NCBI RefSeq assembly: GCF_024505145.1
Contig: NZ_JANIAA010000014.1
Coordinates: 140,443 to 204,442 of the forward strand
Reading direction: 5' to 3'
DNA length: 64,000 nt
Source of the DNA: Streptomyces rugosispiralis
Lineage (GTDB): Bacteria > Actinomycetota > Actinomycetes > Streptomycetales > Streptomycetaceae
A model generated the notes under the pieces. That model was not told the DNA's origin. It was given only the letters and a program-made list of their open reading frames with translations, and ran no database searches. Made by a program: the position numbers and the translations under genes. Shown here piece by piece: positions 50,769 to 59,493 of the stretch (within the stretch, counting starts at the first letter, position 1; the number at the start of each line of letters is the position of its first letter).

Positions 50769-52130
50769 GTGAGCCAGCACGCGTCCCGGCTCGGCGGCCT
50801 GCGAGGCCGGTCCCACATACCGTTTGGCGCCCCGTCCCACCAGCGGCTTCGCCGTATTCCACGGCGGCCGCGGCGGATCGCGATGCTCAGCGTCCACACC
50901 TCGCCGCTGCATCAGCCCGGCACGGGCGACGCCGGCGGCATGAACGTCTACATCGTGGAGCTGGCCAGGCGCCTGGCCGCCATCGACATCGAGGTGGAGA
51001 TCTTCACCCGCGCCACCACCGCCGCGCTGCCCCCGGCCGTCGAGCTCGCCCCCGGGGTGCTCGTGCGGCATGTGGACGCCGGGCCGTACGAGGGTCTTGC
51101 CAAGGAGGACCTGCCGGCCCAGCTGTGCGCGTTCACCCACGGCGTCATGCAGGCGTGGGCCGGGCACCGGCCGGGCCACTACGACCTCGTCCACTCCCAC
51201 TACTGGCTCTCCGGCCATGTCGGCTGGCTGGCCGCCGAGCGCTGGGGAGTGCCGCTGGTGCACGCCATGCACACCATGGCCAAGGTCAAGAACGCCGCGC
51301 TGGCGTCGGGCGACACCCCCGAGCCCGCGGCCCGCGTCATCGGCGAGCAGCAGATCGTCCGCGCCGCCGACCGGCTGATCGCCAACACCGCCGAGGAGGC
51401 GGAGGAGCTGGTGCGCCACTACGAGGCGGCGCGCGAGCTGGTGGCGGTCGTCCACCCCGGGGTGAACCTCGACCGCTTCCGGCCCGCCGACGGCCGGGCC
51501 GCCGCCCGCGCCCGGCTGGGGCTCCCGGCGGACGCGCTGATACCCCTCTTCGCCGGGCGCATACAGCCGCTGAAGGCCCCCGACATCCTGCTGCACGCCG
51601 TCGCCCACCTCCTGGAGGAGGACCCCTCGCTGCGCGAGCGCATGGTCGTGCCCGTGGTCGGCGGCCCCAGCGGCAGCGGCCTGGCCAAGCCCGAGGGGCT
51701 GCACAAGCTGGCGGCGCGGCTGGGGATCTGCGATGTGGTCCGGTTCCGGCCGCCTTGTGCGCAGGACGAGCTGGCGGACTGGTACCGCGCGGCGTCCGTG
51801 CTGGTCATGCCGTCGTACAGCGAGTCGTTCGGCCTGGTGGCCATCGAGGCGCAGGCGTGCGGCACCTCGGTCGTGGCGGCCTCGGTGGGCGGCCTGCCGG
51901 TGGCCGTACGGGACGGGGTCAGCGGCACGCTGATCGACGGTCACGACCCCGCCGACTACGCCCGCGCCCTGCGCCCCTTCGCGCAGGACCCGGGGCGGGC
52001 GGACCGGATGGGCGCGGCGGCGGCCGGGCACGCCCAGTCCTTCGGGTGGGACACGGCCGCCGCGGCCACGGCGGAGGTGTACACGGAGGCGATGCGTGAG
52101 CGGCGTCGCCTACGATCGGCCCATGGCTGA
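50769..52130 (+). CDS. mshA: D-inositol-3-phosphate glycosyltransferase
   Basis: Transfers GlcNAc from UDP-GlcNAc to inositol-3-phosphate, the first step of mycothiol synthesis. The 453-residue GT4 enzyme has SVHTSPLHQPGTGDAGGMNV (the nucleotide-binding glycine loop), LVHSHYWLSGHVGWLAAERW, FAGRIQPLKAPDILLHAV and the donor motif MPSYSESFGLVAIEAQACGT. The start is GTG 50769 with AAGGAGGTAACGC upstream, a strong ribosome binding site. The first 37 residues are basic and not part of the fold. The YbjN gene overlaps its end by eight bases. Confidence 0.95.
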   Translation: MSQHASRLGGLRGRSHIPFGAPSHQRLRRIPRRPRRIAMLSVHTSPLHQPGTGDAGGMNVYIVELARRLAAIDIEVEIFTRATTAALPPAVELAPGVLVRHVDAGPYEGLAKEDLPAQLCAFTHGVMQAWAGHRPGHYDLVHSHYWLSGHVGWLAAERWGVPLVHAMHTMAKVKNAALASGDTPEPAARVIGEQQIVRAADRLIANTAEEAEELVRHYEAARELVAVVHPGVNLDRFRPADGRAAARARLGLPADALIPLFAGRIQPLKAPDILLHAVAHLLEEDPSLRERMVVPVVGGPSGSGLAKPEGLHKLAARLGICDVVRFRPPCAQDELADWYRAASVLVMPSYSESFGLVAIEAQACGTSVVAASVGGLPVAVRDGVSGTLIDGHDPADYARALRPFAQDPGRADRMGAAAAGHAQSFGWDTAAAATAEVYTEAMRERRRLRSAHG

Positions 52131-52644
52131 CCCCAAGGCTGACACCGCCCCCGAGGGGGACCCCCGGGCCGTCATCGAGCGGACGCTGAACGACGCCGAA
52201 CTGGAGTGGGAGAGCCCGGAGGACGGCACCTACGTCGTCACGCTCCCGGGCATCCGCAAGCTGTCGACCACCTGCTCGCTGCGGGTCGGCCGGCACTCCC
52301 TCTCGGTCAACGCCTTCGTCGTCCGCCACCCGGACGAGAATCACGAGGCGGTCCACCGCTGGCTGCTGGAGCGCAACACCCGGCTGTACGGGGTGAGTTA
52401 CGCGATCGACCAGCTCGGCGACATCTATCTGGTGGGCAAGCTGCCGCTCGTGGCCATCACCCCGGAGGAAGTGGACCGGCTGCTCGGCACGGTGCTGGAG
52501 AACGCGGACGGCAGCTTCAACACACTGCTGGAGATGGGGTTCGCCACGGCCATTCGCAAGGAGTACGCGTGGCGTACCTCGCGGGGCGAATCGACGCGGA
52601 ACCTTGAGGCGTTCAGCAATCTGACTCGGGATGCGGCGAAGTGA
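52123..52644 (+). CDS. YbjN-domain protein
   Basis: A 173-residue protein with the YbjN fold (type III secretion chaperone-like): VIERTLNDAELEWESPEDGT, RVGRHSLSVNAFVVRHPDEN and AVHRWLLERNTRLYGVSYAI. Its role is unknown; E. coli YbjN affects stress and motility traits. It starts inside the end of mshA, so it could be co-translated, but TACGAT (52111-52116) ends six bases before its ATG and no ribosome binding site is present, so it may have its own leaderless transcript. Confidence 0.85.
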   Translation: MADPKADTAPEGDPRAVIERTLNDAELEWESPEDGTYVVTLPGIRKLSTTCSLRVGRHSLSVNAFVVRHPDENHEAVHRWLLERNTRLYGVSYAIDQLGDIYLVGKLPLVAITPEEVDRLLGTVLENADGSFNTLLEMGFATAIRKEYAWRTSRGESTRNLEAFSNLTRDAAK

Positions 52645-52691
52645 AGAGCCGGGCCTTGGCCCGGCCCTGGTCCGACCCCGCCTTTCCGCAT

Positions 52692-52774
52692 GACCTACGC
52701 CCATTTGGCCTACGTCGATTTGGGCTACGTCCATCCGTTGACCTACGTCCATCCGGTTGACCTACGTCCGTCCT
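52692..52774. repeat. Five-copy CCTACGTCCAT tandem repeat upstream of the beta-helix gene
   Basis: About five copies of a 16-19-bp unit (cctacgtccatccgttga and variants) between the ybjN and Tat-exported protein genes. Two copies contain GTTGACCTACGTCC, so a -35-like TTGACC recurs. Confidence 0.7.
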
Positions 52775-52868
52775 GACGCGACCCCTTCCGCGTGCCCCTG
52801 CCCCATGGCATTCTCGCGCCGTCTCTCACCTGAACTGCGTTCACATCCATGGAAGGCGGGGCTGGCTC

Positions 52869-54629
52869 ATGGGCACGGAGATCGGCAGAAGGCAGTTGCT
52901 CGGCGGTGCGATGGGACTGGCGGCGGGCGCCACGCTCCTGGGGGCGGGGACCCCGCTCCTGACCGCCACGGACGCGGCGGCGGCCGCCGTACCGGGCACG
53001 CCGGGCGGGACGGCCGCGTCCGGCGGGACGGGCACGTCCGGCGGGGCCCGTACGTCCGCCCTCTGGCGTGAGTTCCTCGCCCACCCGTACACCCACCCCC
53101 AGATCCCGTACGTCGGCCGCGCCGGATACCTCGGTGGCCGCACGAGCTTCCCCCGCCCGCCCGTCGTCGCGGACGTTCGCGCCTTCGGCGCCCGGCCCGA
53201 CGGCTCCGCGGACGCCGCCCCCGCGATCAACCGCGCCATCGCCGCCGCCGGTCGGCGCGGCGGCGGCACGGTGCTGGTGCCGCCCGGGACGTACCGCGTG
53301 GACGACGTCATCCGCCTCGGCTACGACAACGTCGTGCTGCGCGGCGCGGGCAGCGGCCGCACCACCCTCCACGCGACCCGCGACCTCACCGAACTGATCG
53401 GCCCGTACGGCAGCCGCTACGGCGGCAACAAGTCGTCCTGGTCCTGGGTCGGCGGGCTCATCTGGATCTGCCCGGACGCCCGCTGGCGCTCCCTCACCGA
53501 CGCGATCCGGGCCCAGACATGGCCGTTCGAGGGCTGGACCGGCAACCGGCGCGACGAGTGGCACACCCTTACCGACTTCGCCGCCCCCGCCCGCCGCGGC
53601 GACTGGACGGTGACCGTCGAGGACCCGTCCGCCCTGCGCCGCGGCGACCGCGTGCTGCTCCAACTCACCGACGACGACGCCCACTCGCTGCTTGCCCATA
53701 TGGCCGGTGATGTCGAGGGCGCCACCGACTACGTCTGGACCGACAAGACCAAGCTCACCTCGTACGTCCCCTACGAGTGGCCGTGCCGCGTCGTCGCCGT
53801 CGACCGGTGGCGGCGCCGGGTGACCCTCGACCGTCCGCTGCCGCTCGACGCCCGGCCCGGCTGGAAGCCCCGGTTCACCACACTGGTGCGCCCGGTCACC
53901 GGCTCCGGGATCGAGGGCATCACCCTCGACGTCGTCGAGACCCCGCAGTCGCAGCATCTGCTGGACAAGGGGTACAACGGCGTCGCGCTGCAGTGCGCGT
54001 GGGACTGCTGGGTGGACGACGTGACCGTCAACAACGTGGACAACGGCTTCCTGCTCGTCGCCGCCAAGGCGTGCACCCTGCGCCGCACCCGGGTGACGGG
54101 CCGCGGCAGCCATCATCCTTACTGCTGCCGCGAAGGCTCGCACGACAACCTCGTGGAGGACTTCGTGCTGGCCCAGCGCACCGTCCCGGCCCCGGCGGGT
54201 ACCCAACTGCACGGGATCAACGTGGAGGGGCTGTCCAGCTACAACGTCTGGTCGCGCGGCCGGATGGAGATGGGCACCTTCGACACCCACCGCGGGATGC
54301 CCTTCGCCAACGTCCGTACGGAGATCACCGTGGACAACACGGGGTCGCACGGCGGCGACGCGAGCGCTGGTCCGCTCTACGGCGCGCGGTTCGCCCACTG
54401 GAACGTCACGGTCACCAATCAGCGGGCCGGGTGCGTCAGGATCGACGACATCGCACCGTACAGCGCGACGGTCGGGATCAGCGAGGTCCGGCAGTTCGGC
54501 CAGATCGACGTCCCGGACTTCACCGGTCCGCTCCACTCCCGTATCGAGTCCTACGGCCACCCGGAGGCGGTCCACCCCCGCAACCTGTACGAGGCGCAGC
54601 GCGCCCTGCCGCCGCGCGCCCTGCGCTGA
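52869..54629 (+). CDS. Tat-exported pectate-lyase-superfamily (right-handed beta-helix) protein
   Basis: A 586-residue secreted protein. The N-terminus EIGRRQLLGGAMGLAAGATL is a Tat signal with the twin arginines. After a Gly/Thr-rich linker, DVRAFGARPDGSADAAPAIN opens the Pectate_lyase_3 region, and GGTVLVPPGTYRVDDVIRLG follows, which are hallmarks of the superfamily. The centre has many parallel-beta strands with repeated VTVNNVDNGFLLV and TRVTGRGSH. Such proteins degrade or bind polysaccharides such as pectin or polygalacturonate; the exact substrate is not evident. It has no clear partner, and the next operon starts 146 bp downstream. Confidence 0.82.
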   Translation: MGTEIGRRQLLGGAMGLAAGATLLGAGTPLLTATDAAAAAVPGTPGGTAASGGTGTSGGARTSALWREFLAHPYTHPQIPYVGRAGYLGGRTSFPRPPVVADVRAFGARPDGSADAAPAINRAIAAAGRRGGGTVLVPPGTYRVDDVIRLGYDNVVLRGAGSGRTTLHATRDLTELIGPYGSRYGGNKSSWSWVGGLIWICPDARWRSLTDAIRAQTWPFEGWTGNRRDEWHTLTDFAAPARRGDWTVTVEDPSALRRGDRVLLQLTDDDAHSLLAHMAGDVEGATDYVWTDKTKLTSYVPYEWPCRVVAVDRWRRRVTLDRPLPLDARPGWKPRFTTLVRPVTGSGIEGITLDVVETPQSQHLLDKGYNGVALQCAWDCWVDDVTVNNVDNGFLLVAAKACTLRRTRVTGRGSHHPYCCREGSHDNLVEDFVLAQRTVPAPAGTQLHGINVEGLSSYNVWSRGRMEMGTFDTHRGMPFANVRTEITVDNTGSHGGDASAGPLYGARFAHWNVTVTNQRAGCVRIDDIAPYSATVGISEVRQFGQIDVPDFTGPLHSRIESYGHPEAVHPRNLYEAQRALPPRALR

Positions 54630-54775
54630 GCTGCCCCGCTGGCGCCCCCGCTGAGACCTCCGTCGGCACCTCCCGGAAAACCCGGTGCGAAACGCGGTGA
54701 AGAAATACGGTCCATGAGGGCTCTTCATGGTGAACCGGCTCCGGCGGCCGGGAACCATGAAGAGGAGACGCAACG

Positions 54776-55054
54776 GTGCTCATGGACAATCCGTGGCTCA
54801 CGGTGGCAACGGTCGTGACGGTGGGGGTGCTACGGCTGATGGGGGATGTCGTCCGCTGGCTGGCGGCGCGTTCGGGCGAACGGCTCCGGGCGCGCACGCT
54901 GGCCGAGTTGGTGAACAGAACGGAGCCGGGCACGGTCCTCACCGACCGCCGCCCCGACGGCGCGGCGCTGACGATACGGCGGCGGCCGGAGGAGCGGGGC
55001 GAGCGGGACGAGCGGGGCGAGCGCGGCGAGCGGGACGGGGGCCGGTCGGAATGA
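54776..55054 (+). CDS. Small membrane-associated protein at the head of a sigma-factor operon
   Basis: A 92-residue protein starting at GTG 54776, seven bases after GAGGAGA. Residues 8-30 (WLTVATVVTVGVLRLMGDVV) are hydrophobic and could form a membrane helix. The C-terminal third is very polar, with GERDERGERGERD repeats. Its stop overlaps the start of the ECF sigma factor (ATGA). A small membrane protein beside an ECF sigma factor often acts as its anti-sigma factor, but this one lacks a visible zinc-binding or ASD motif, so the role is only a suggestion. Confidence 0.65.
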   Translation: MLMDNPWLTVATVVTVGVLRLMGDVVRWLAARSGERLRARTLAELVNRTEPGTVLTDRRPDGAALTIRRRPEERGERDERGERGERDGGRSE

Positions 55055-55914
55055 GCGACACCGTCGAGGAGACCACGCGCGGCGGGCACCCCGAGGAGGA
55101 GTTCGACGCCTTCTACGCCCGCACCTACCCCTGGCTGGCCGCTCGCGCGGTGATGCTCAGCGACAACCGGCAGAACGCCGAGGACGCCGTGCAGGAGGCG
55201 TACATCGAGGCGATGCGCCGCTGGCCCGAGGTCAGGGCGTGCGCCTCGCCCGAGGCATGGGTGACCACCACCATGCGGCGCAAGCTCTCGCGGGACGGGC
55301 GGCGCTGGTGGTTCCGCTGGAAGCCGGCCGAGATGACCGTCCCGGCCGCCACGACCGCGAGCGTGGAGGAGACCGCCGAGGCGCTGGCCGCCCTGCGCGC
55401 CCTGGGCACGCTGCCGCCGCGCCAGCGCCAGGTGGTCGTCATGCACTCGCTCGAGGGCATGAGCTACCAGGCGATCTCGGCCGAGCTGGGGATCTCCGTA
55501 GGCAGCGTCGGCAGCAACCTGCACAAGGCCCGCGCCCGGCTGAGCCTGCTGCTCGACGTCTCCCCGGAGCTGGGCCGCGCGACCGACCGCCTCCTGACCC
55601 GCACCCCGGAGGACCCACTGAGCGTGGCGCTGTACGGGGCCGCGGAGTGGCTGTCGGCCGGGTTCAGGAGCGATGGCCCGGCGTTGCGGGGCGGAGGCGG
55701 AGGCGGAGACGGATGCGGAGGCGGAGGCGGGGGCGGAGGCGGAGGCGGAGGCCGCGGCGGGGCCCGCGACGACGTCTGGGATGACGCCCATGGCGTCGGA
55801 CGCGATGACGCCCGCGGCGTCGGCCACGACGCGCAGGGGGACGGCGTCCCCCGGGTAGAGCCGCGCGACGGCGACGCGAACCGCGCCGGCGATGGCATCC
55901 GGGGGCGTCGATGA
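55051..55914 (+). CDS. ECF-family RNA polymerase sigma factor with Gly-rich C-terminal extension
   Basis: A 287-residue ECF sigma factor. Region 2 reads EFDAFYARTYPWLAARAVML with NAEDAVQEAYIEAMRRWPEV, and region 4 reads LPPRQRQVVVMHSLEGMSYQ then AISAELGISVGSVGSNLHKA as the -35-binding helix-turn-helix. After about residue 190 a tail follows that is unusual for the family, with a Gly tract from a 6-bp tandem repeat (55684-55760), then Asp/His-rich repeats. ATG 55051 overlaps the small membrane gene and its stop overlaps the M48 peptidase gene, so all three are coupled. Confidence 0.85.
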   Translation: MSDTVEETTRGGHPEEEFDAFYARTYPWLAARAVMLSDNRQNAEDAVQEAYIEAMRRWPEVRACASPEAWVTTTMRRKLSRDGRRWWFRWKPAEMTVPAATTASVEETAEALAALRALGTLPPRQRQVVVMHSLEGMSYQAISAELGISVGSVGSNLHKARARLSLLLDVSPELGRATDRLLTRTPEDPLSVALYGAAEWLSAGFRSDGPALRGGGGGGDGCGGGGGGGGGGGGRGGARDDVWDDAHGVGRDDARGVGHDAQGDGVPRVEPRDGDANRAGDGIRGRR

Positions 55915-57872
55915 TCGCCACCGCCCGCGCGCTCCTCGCCCTCGCCCTGCTCGCCGTCTTCTATGCCCTGGTCGCGGCCATGGTGCTGCTCTGGGCGGCC
56001 TTCCTCGTGGCCGCCTTATGGACCGCGGGAACGCCGGAGGCCACGACGCCGCCCACCACTGTCGTCACCGCCTGTGCGGCGTTCGCCCCGATCGTCTTCG
56101 GCATGGTGTGGGCGGTGATCCGCACCGCCCGCCCCGCCGCCCCGCGCGCGGACGCGGTGACGGTGACCCGGCGCGGGGCGCCGGAGTTATGGCGCACGGT
56201 CGAGGAGCTGGCCCTCGACGTCGGCACCCGGCCGCCCGGCCACATCAAGCTGACCGCCGAGGTCAACGCCTCCGTCACCGAGGACGCACCACTCCTCGGC
56301 CTCGCCCCCGGCCGACGCGTCCTCTATCTGGGGCTGCCCCTGCTGGCCGGGCTGTCACCCGCCGAACTGCGCGCCGTCCTCGCGCATGAGCTGGGCCACT
56401 TCTCCGGCCGCCACAGCCGTTTCGGCGCGGTCGCCCACCGGGGCGCGGCGGGCCTGGTCGCCGCCCGGCAGGCGATCCAGGACGCGTCGGCCGCGAACGA
56501 CCTGGTGCGGCTGTACGCGGGCGTGCCGCTGCTGCTGCTCGGCCTCTACACCCACGTCTTCCGCTGGCTCACCCGCCCGGTCCGGCGGCGGCAGGAGCTG
56601 GAGGCCGATCGCGAGGCGGCGCGGGTGGCCGGTCCGGGCGCCATCGCCGACGCGCTGCGCTCCACGGCGGCGCTGGAGGCGGCGTGGCAGGAGTTCCTCG
56701 CGTACTTCCTCGCTCCGATGCGCCGGGCGACGGGCCGGATCCCCGACGATCCGTTCCGCGCCTTCGCCCATATGGTCGAGGCGCCAGAACTACGGGAGCC
56801 GATGGCCGCGTTGCGCGCCCGCGCCGTGGAGCGGCCCGCCGACCCGGACGACGCGCATCCGGCCCTGGCCGTCCGGCTGGAACGGCTGTCGCGCCTGCCC
56901 GCGCGGGAGCCCGGAAGGGAGCCCTCCGAGCAGCTCTCCGTACATCCGCGGTACGCGGTCGAGCTGGGCCGCGTCCTGCTGTCCGGCCCGGACGCGGGCA
57001 CGAGGGTGCCCTGGCGGGACTGGCTCACCGAGCTGGCGGAGCACCGCGCGACACGGATCCTGACCCCGCTGGCGAAGGCGGTACGCGGGGTGGAGAAGAC
57101 GGAGCGGATGGGATGGATGAAGGCGGAGCCGGACGGGGAGCCGGAGCGGCTGACGATCCATCGAGTGCTCCGCCTGCTGGACGGCGGCCGCCGCATGCCG
57201 CTGGCCCGCGCGCTCAACGCCCGGCTGCCCGAGGGCGAGCGAATGCCCCGCGGCGATCAGCCCGCACAGGACCCGCTCGCCCCCCTGGCCGAGGCCCTGG
57301 CCGTACTGATCGGGGCGCAACTGGTCGCGCAGGGGACGGCGTACTGGGCCATGAACTGGACCGGCCCCAGCATCCTCGTACCGCCCGATGGCATCGCCCC
57401 CGAGACCATCCGAACTTGGGCCGACACCGCCGTACGACTCCCCGGCCAGACCCAGCGGCTGGGGTTGCACCTGGCCGCCCTGGGCGTGGACGAACGCGCA
57501 CCGCTGCCGTTCACCGGCCCGGCAGGCAACACGAAGGCGCGACAGGTCAGCATCGCACCCGGTGCCACCGGCCCCGCACGCCGACGCATCACCGCCGTAC
57601 GGGCGCTGGCGCTCACCGTGCTGCTGGGGCTGACGGGGCTGACGTTCGTCCTATGGGTGAACCGGGACGAGCCGAGCTACCCCGGGACGCCGGTGACCCG
57701 CTGGAACGACCGCTACCAGCCGGGCGGCGGCACGGCCCCGGGGCCGACTCCGTTCCCGACGTACCAGCGGCCCACCTTCCCGGTGTGGCCGACGCCCCCG
57801 GCGTACCACCTGCCCTCGGGCTCAGTGCCGAGCATCCACATCGCGCCGGTCATCCCGAGACCTACCCCCTGA
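55911..57872 (+). CDS. M48-family membrane zinc metallopeptidase
   Basis: A 653-residue integral membrane peptidase. The N-terminus has two hydrophobic segments (residues 8-40 and 52-72). The zinc site is HELGHFSGRHS (H159, E160, H163), and the third ligand is probably in QELEADREAA. The middle helices (VPLLLLGLYTHVFRW) lie in the membrane. The C-terminal part has another membrane segment near residue 570 and a Pro/Thr-rich end. M48 peptidases clear damaged membrane proteins. The gene is translationally coupled to the sigma factor, so it could be a target or a regulator of it. Confidence 0.85.
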   Translation: MIATARALLALALLAVFYALVAAMVLLWAAFLVAALWTAGTPEATTPPTTVVTACAAFAPIVFGMVWAVIRTARPAAPRADAVTVTRRGAPELWRTVEELALDVGTRPPGHIKLTAEVNASVTEDAPLLGLAPGRRVLYLGLPLLAGLSPAELRAVLAHELGHFSGRHSRFGAVAHRGAAGLVAARQAIQDASAANDLVRLYAGVPLLLLGLYTHVFRWLTRPVRRRQELEADREAARVAGPGAIADALRSTAALEAAWQEFLAYFLAPMRRATGRIPDDPFRAFAHMVEAPELREPMAALRARAVERPADPDDAHPALAVRLERLSRLPAREPGREPSEQLSVHPRYAVELGRVLLSGPDAGTRVPWRDWLTELAEHRATRILTPLAKAVRGVEKTERMGWMKAEPDGEPERLTIHRVLRLLDGGRRMPLARALNARLPEGERMPRGDQPAQDPLAPLAEALAVLIGAQLVAQGTAYWAMNWTGPSILVPPDGIAPETIRTWADTAVRLPGQTQRLGLHLAALGVDERAPLPFTGPAGNTKARQVSIAPGATGPARRRITAVRALALTVLLGLTGLTFVLWVNRDEPSYPGTPVTRWNDRYQPGGGTAPGPTPFPTYQRPTFPVWPTPPAYHLPSGSVPSIHIAPVIPRPTP

Positions 57873-57898
57873 TCATCGCTGGAGGAGCCCCCGCCCCG

Positions 57899-59350
57899 CT
57901 ACGAGGAGCCCGCCCCAACCGCGGGCACTCCAGCACCGGAAGCAGCACCGGCCCCACCACGGGAGGCGGCCCCAACCTCACCAGCCGAAGCCGAAGCCGA
58001 AGCCGAAGCCGAAGCCGCACCCGCGACCGAAGCCGAAGCCGCGACCACAGCCGTAACGGTAGCCGCACCCGCATCCGCACCCGCACCCGCATCCGCACCC
58101 GCGCCCACGCCACCCCCAGACCTCCCGGCCGCAGGCCGGCTCCGCAGGGCGCGCCCCAGCGCCACGTACCCCCCGGCCGCCACGAGGCCCACCACGGCGC
58201 TGGCCCCCCACAGGGCATCCGCGCCGAAGCGGTCCATGACGGCGCCGCCCGCGAGCGGGGCGACGAGCGAGGCGAGGGACCAGGACAGGGTGTACATCCC
58301 CTGGTAGCGACCGCGCCCATGGGTCGGGGAGAGCCGGGCGACCAGCCCCATCTGGGTGGGGGAGTTGATGATCTCGCCGATCGTCCAGACCATCACGGCC
58401 AGCGCGTACATCCCGACCGACCCGGCGAAGGCGGTCAGCCCGAACCCGGCGCCGGTCAGCAGCGCGGACACCGTCAGCAGCGGTGCCGGATCGCGGTGTT
58501 CGAGGAACCGCGTCACCGGGATCTGTACGGCCACGATCAGTACGCCGTTCGTCGCGATCGCGACGCCGAAGTCCGTACTGGACAGCCCGTCCGACCCCAT
58601 CGCGATGGGCAGCGCCACGTACGCCTGCTGGATGAGGGTCGCGACCAGGAACGACAGCGCGACCACGGCCATGAACCGCCGGTCCCGCAGCACCGTGCCC
58701 AACCCGACCTCGCGCTCTTCCGCGGGCGCCGACTCCAGCGAGCCCACCGCAGGCTCGGGCCGAGACTCCGGAACCTTGCCGAAGACGATGACCGCGCACA
58801 GCAGCGTCATCCCGGCATCCGCCAGGAAGAGCGTGAGATAGCCGTGGCTCGCGATCAGCCCGGCCGCCGCCGCGGAGACGGCGAAGCCGAGGTTGATGGC
58901 CCAGTAGTTGAGCGCGAAGGCCCGCACCCGGTCCCCGGGCGGGACGATGTCGGCGATCATCGCCTGCACCGCGGGCCGTGACGCGTTGCTGGTCATCCCC
59001 ACCAGAGAGGCCACGACGGCGATGGCGACCGGGTCCTGGACGAACCCCAGCGTGGCGACCGTGATCGCGGTCGACAGCTGCGAGACCAGCAGCGTGGGCC
59101 GCCGCCCCAGCCGGTCGGTCAGCACCCCCGAGACGACCGCCGACACGGCCCCGCCGAGGCCGTGCAGCGCCCCGACCAGCCCGGCGAACATCGCCGAGTA
59201 GCCCCGATCCACGGTCAGGTACATGGCAAGAAAGGTGGCCACGAACCCGCCCAGCCGATTGATCAGCGTGGAGGTCCACAGCCACCAGAATTCCCGGGGC
59301 AACCCCGAGACGCTCTCCTTCGCGGCCTGCCTCAGTCGGACGACGGACAC
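57899..59350 (-). CDS. MFS transporter with Ala/Ser-rich repeat tail
   Basis: A 483-residue major facilitator with about 12 membrane helices. SGVLTDRLGRRPTLLVSQL is the MFS motif A between helices 2 and 3, followed by QAMIADIVPPGDRVRAFALN, typical of drug exporters. The C-terminal 80 residues are Ala/Ser/Gly-rich, coded by a GCCGAA-type 6-bp tandem repeat (57980-58110), and are unlikely to be functional membrane sequence. The start is GTG 59350 with GGGGGGAG upstream. It is divergent from gpmA. Confidence 0.85.
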   Translation of the reverse strand: MSVVRLRQAAKESVSGLPREFWWLWTSTLINRLGGFVATFLAMYLTVDRGYSAMFAGLVGALHGLGGAVSAVVSGVLTDRLGRRPTLLVSQLSTAITVATLGFVQDPVAIAVVASLVGMTSNASRPAVQAMIADIVPPGDRVRAFALNYWAINLGFAVSAAAAGLIASHGYLTLFLADAGMTLLCAVIVFGKVPESRPEPAVGSLESAPAEEREVGLGTVLRDRRFMAVVALSFLVATLIQQAYVALPIAMGSDGLSSTDFGVAIATNGVLIVAVQIPVTRFLEHRDPAPLLTVSALLTGAGFGLTAFAGSVGMYALAVMVWTIGEIINSPTQMGLVARLSPTHGRGRYQGMYTLSWSLASLVAPLAGGAVMDRFGADALWGASAVVGLVAAGGYVALGRALRSRPAAGRSGGGVGAGADAGAGADAGAATVTAVVAASASVAGAASASASASASAGEVGAASRGGAGAASGAGVPAVGAGSS

Positions 59351-59435
59351 CGGACGACTCCCCCCTGTGAGCGACCCACCCTGTAAGTGGCGCAACCAGG
59401 CTCCGCAACTTACCGATGCCGCCCCCACCCCGCCA

Positions 59436-59457
59436 GTCAATTGACGGGTCCCGTCAA
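59436..59457. promoter_or_regulatory. Palindromic operator-like site between MFS and gpmA
   Basis: TTGACGGG-T-CCCGTCAA (59441-59457) is a perfect palindrome with 8-bp arms and one central base, and GTCAATTGAC (59436-59445) overlaps it. It lies 37 bp before the gpmA start and 86 bp from the divergent MFS start. The TTGAC half resembles a -35. Confidence 0.6.
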
Positions 59458-59493
59458 CCGACCCCCTCGGACCGGTCCAGTAGGCTCGACGGC

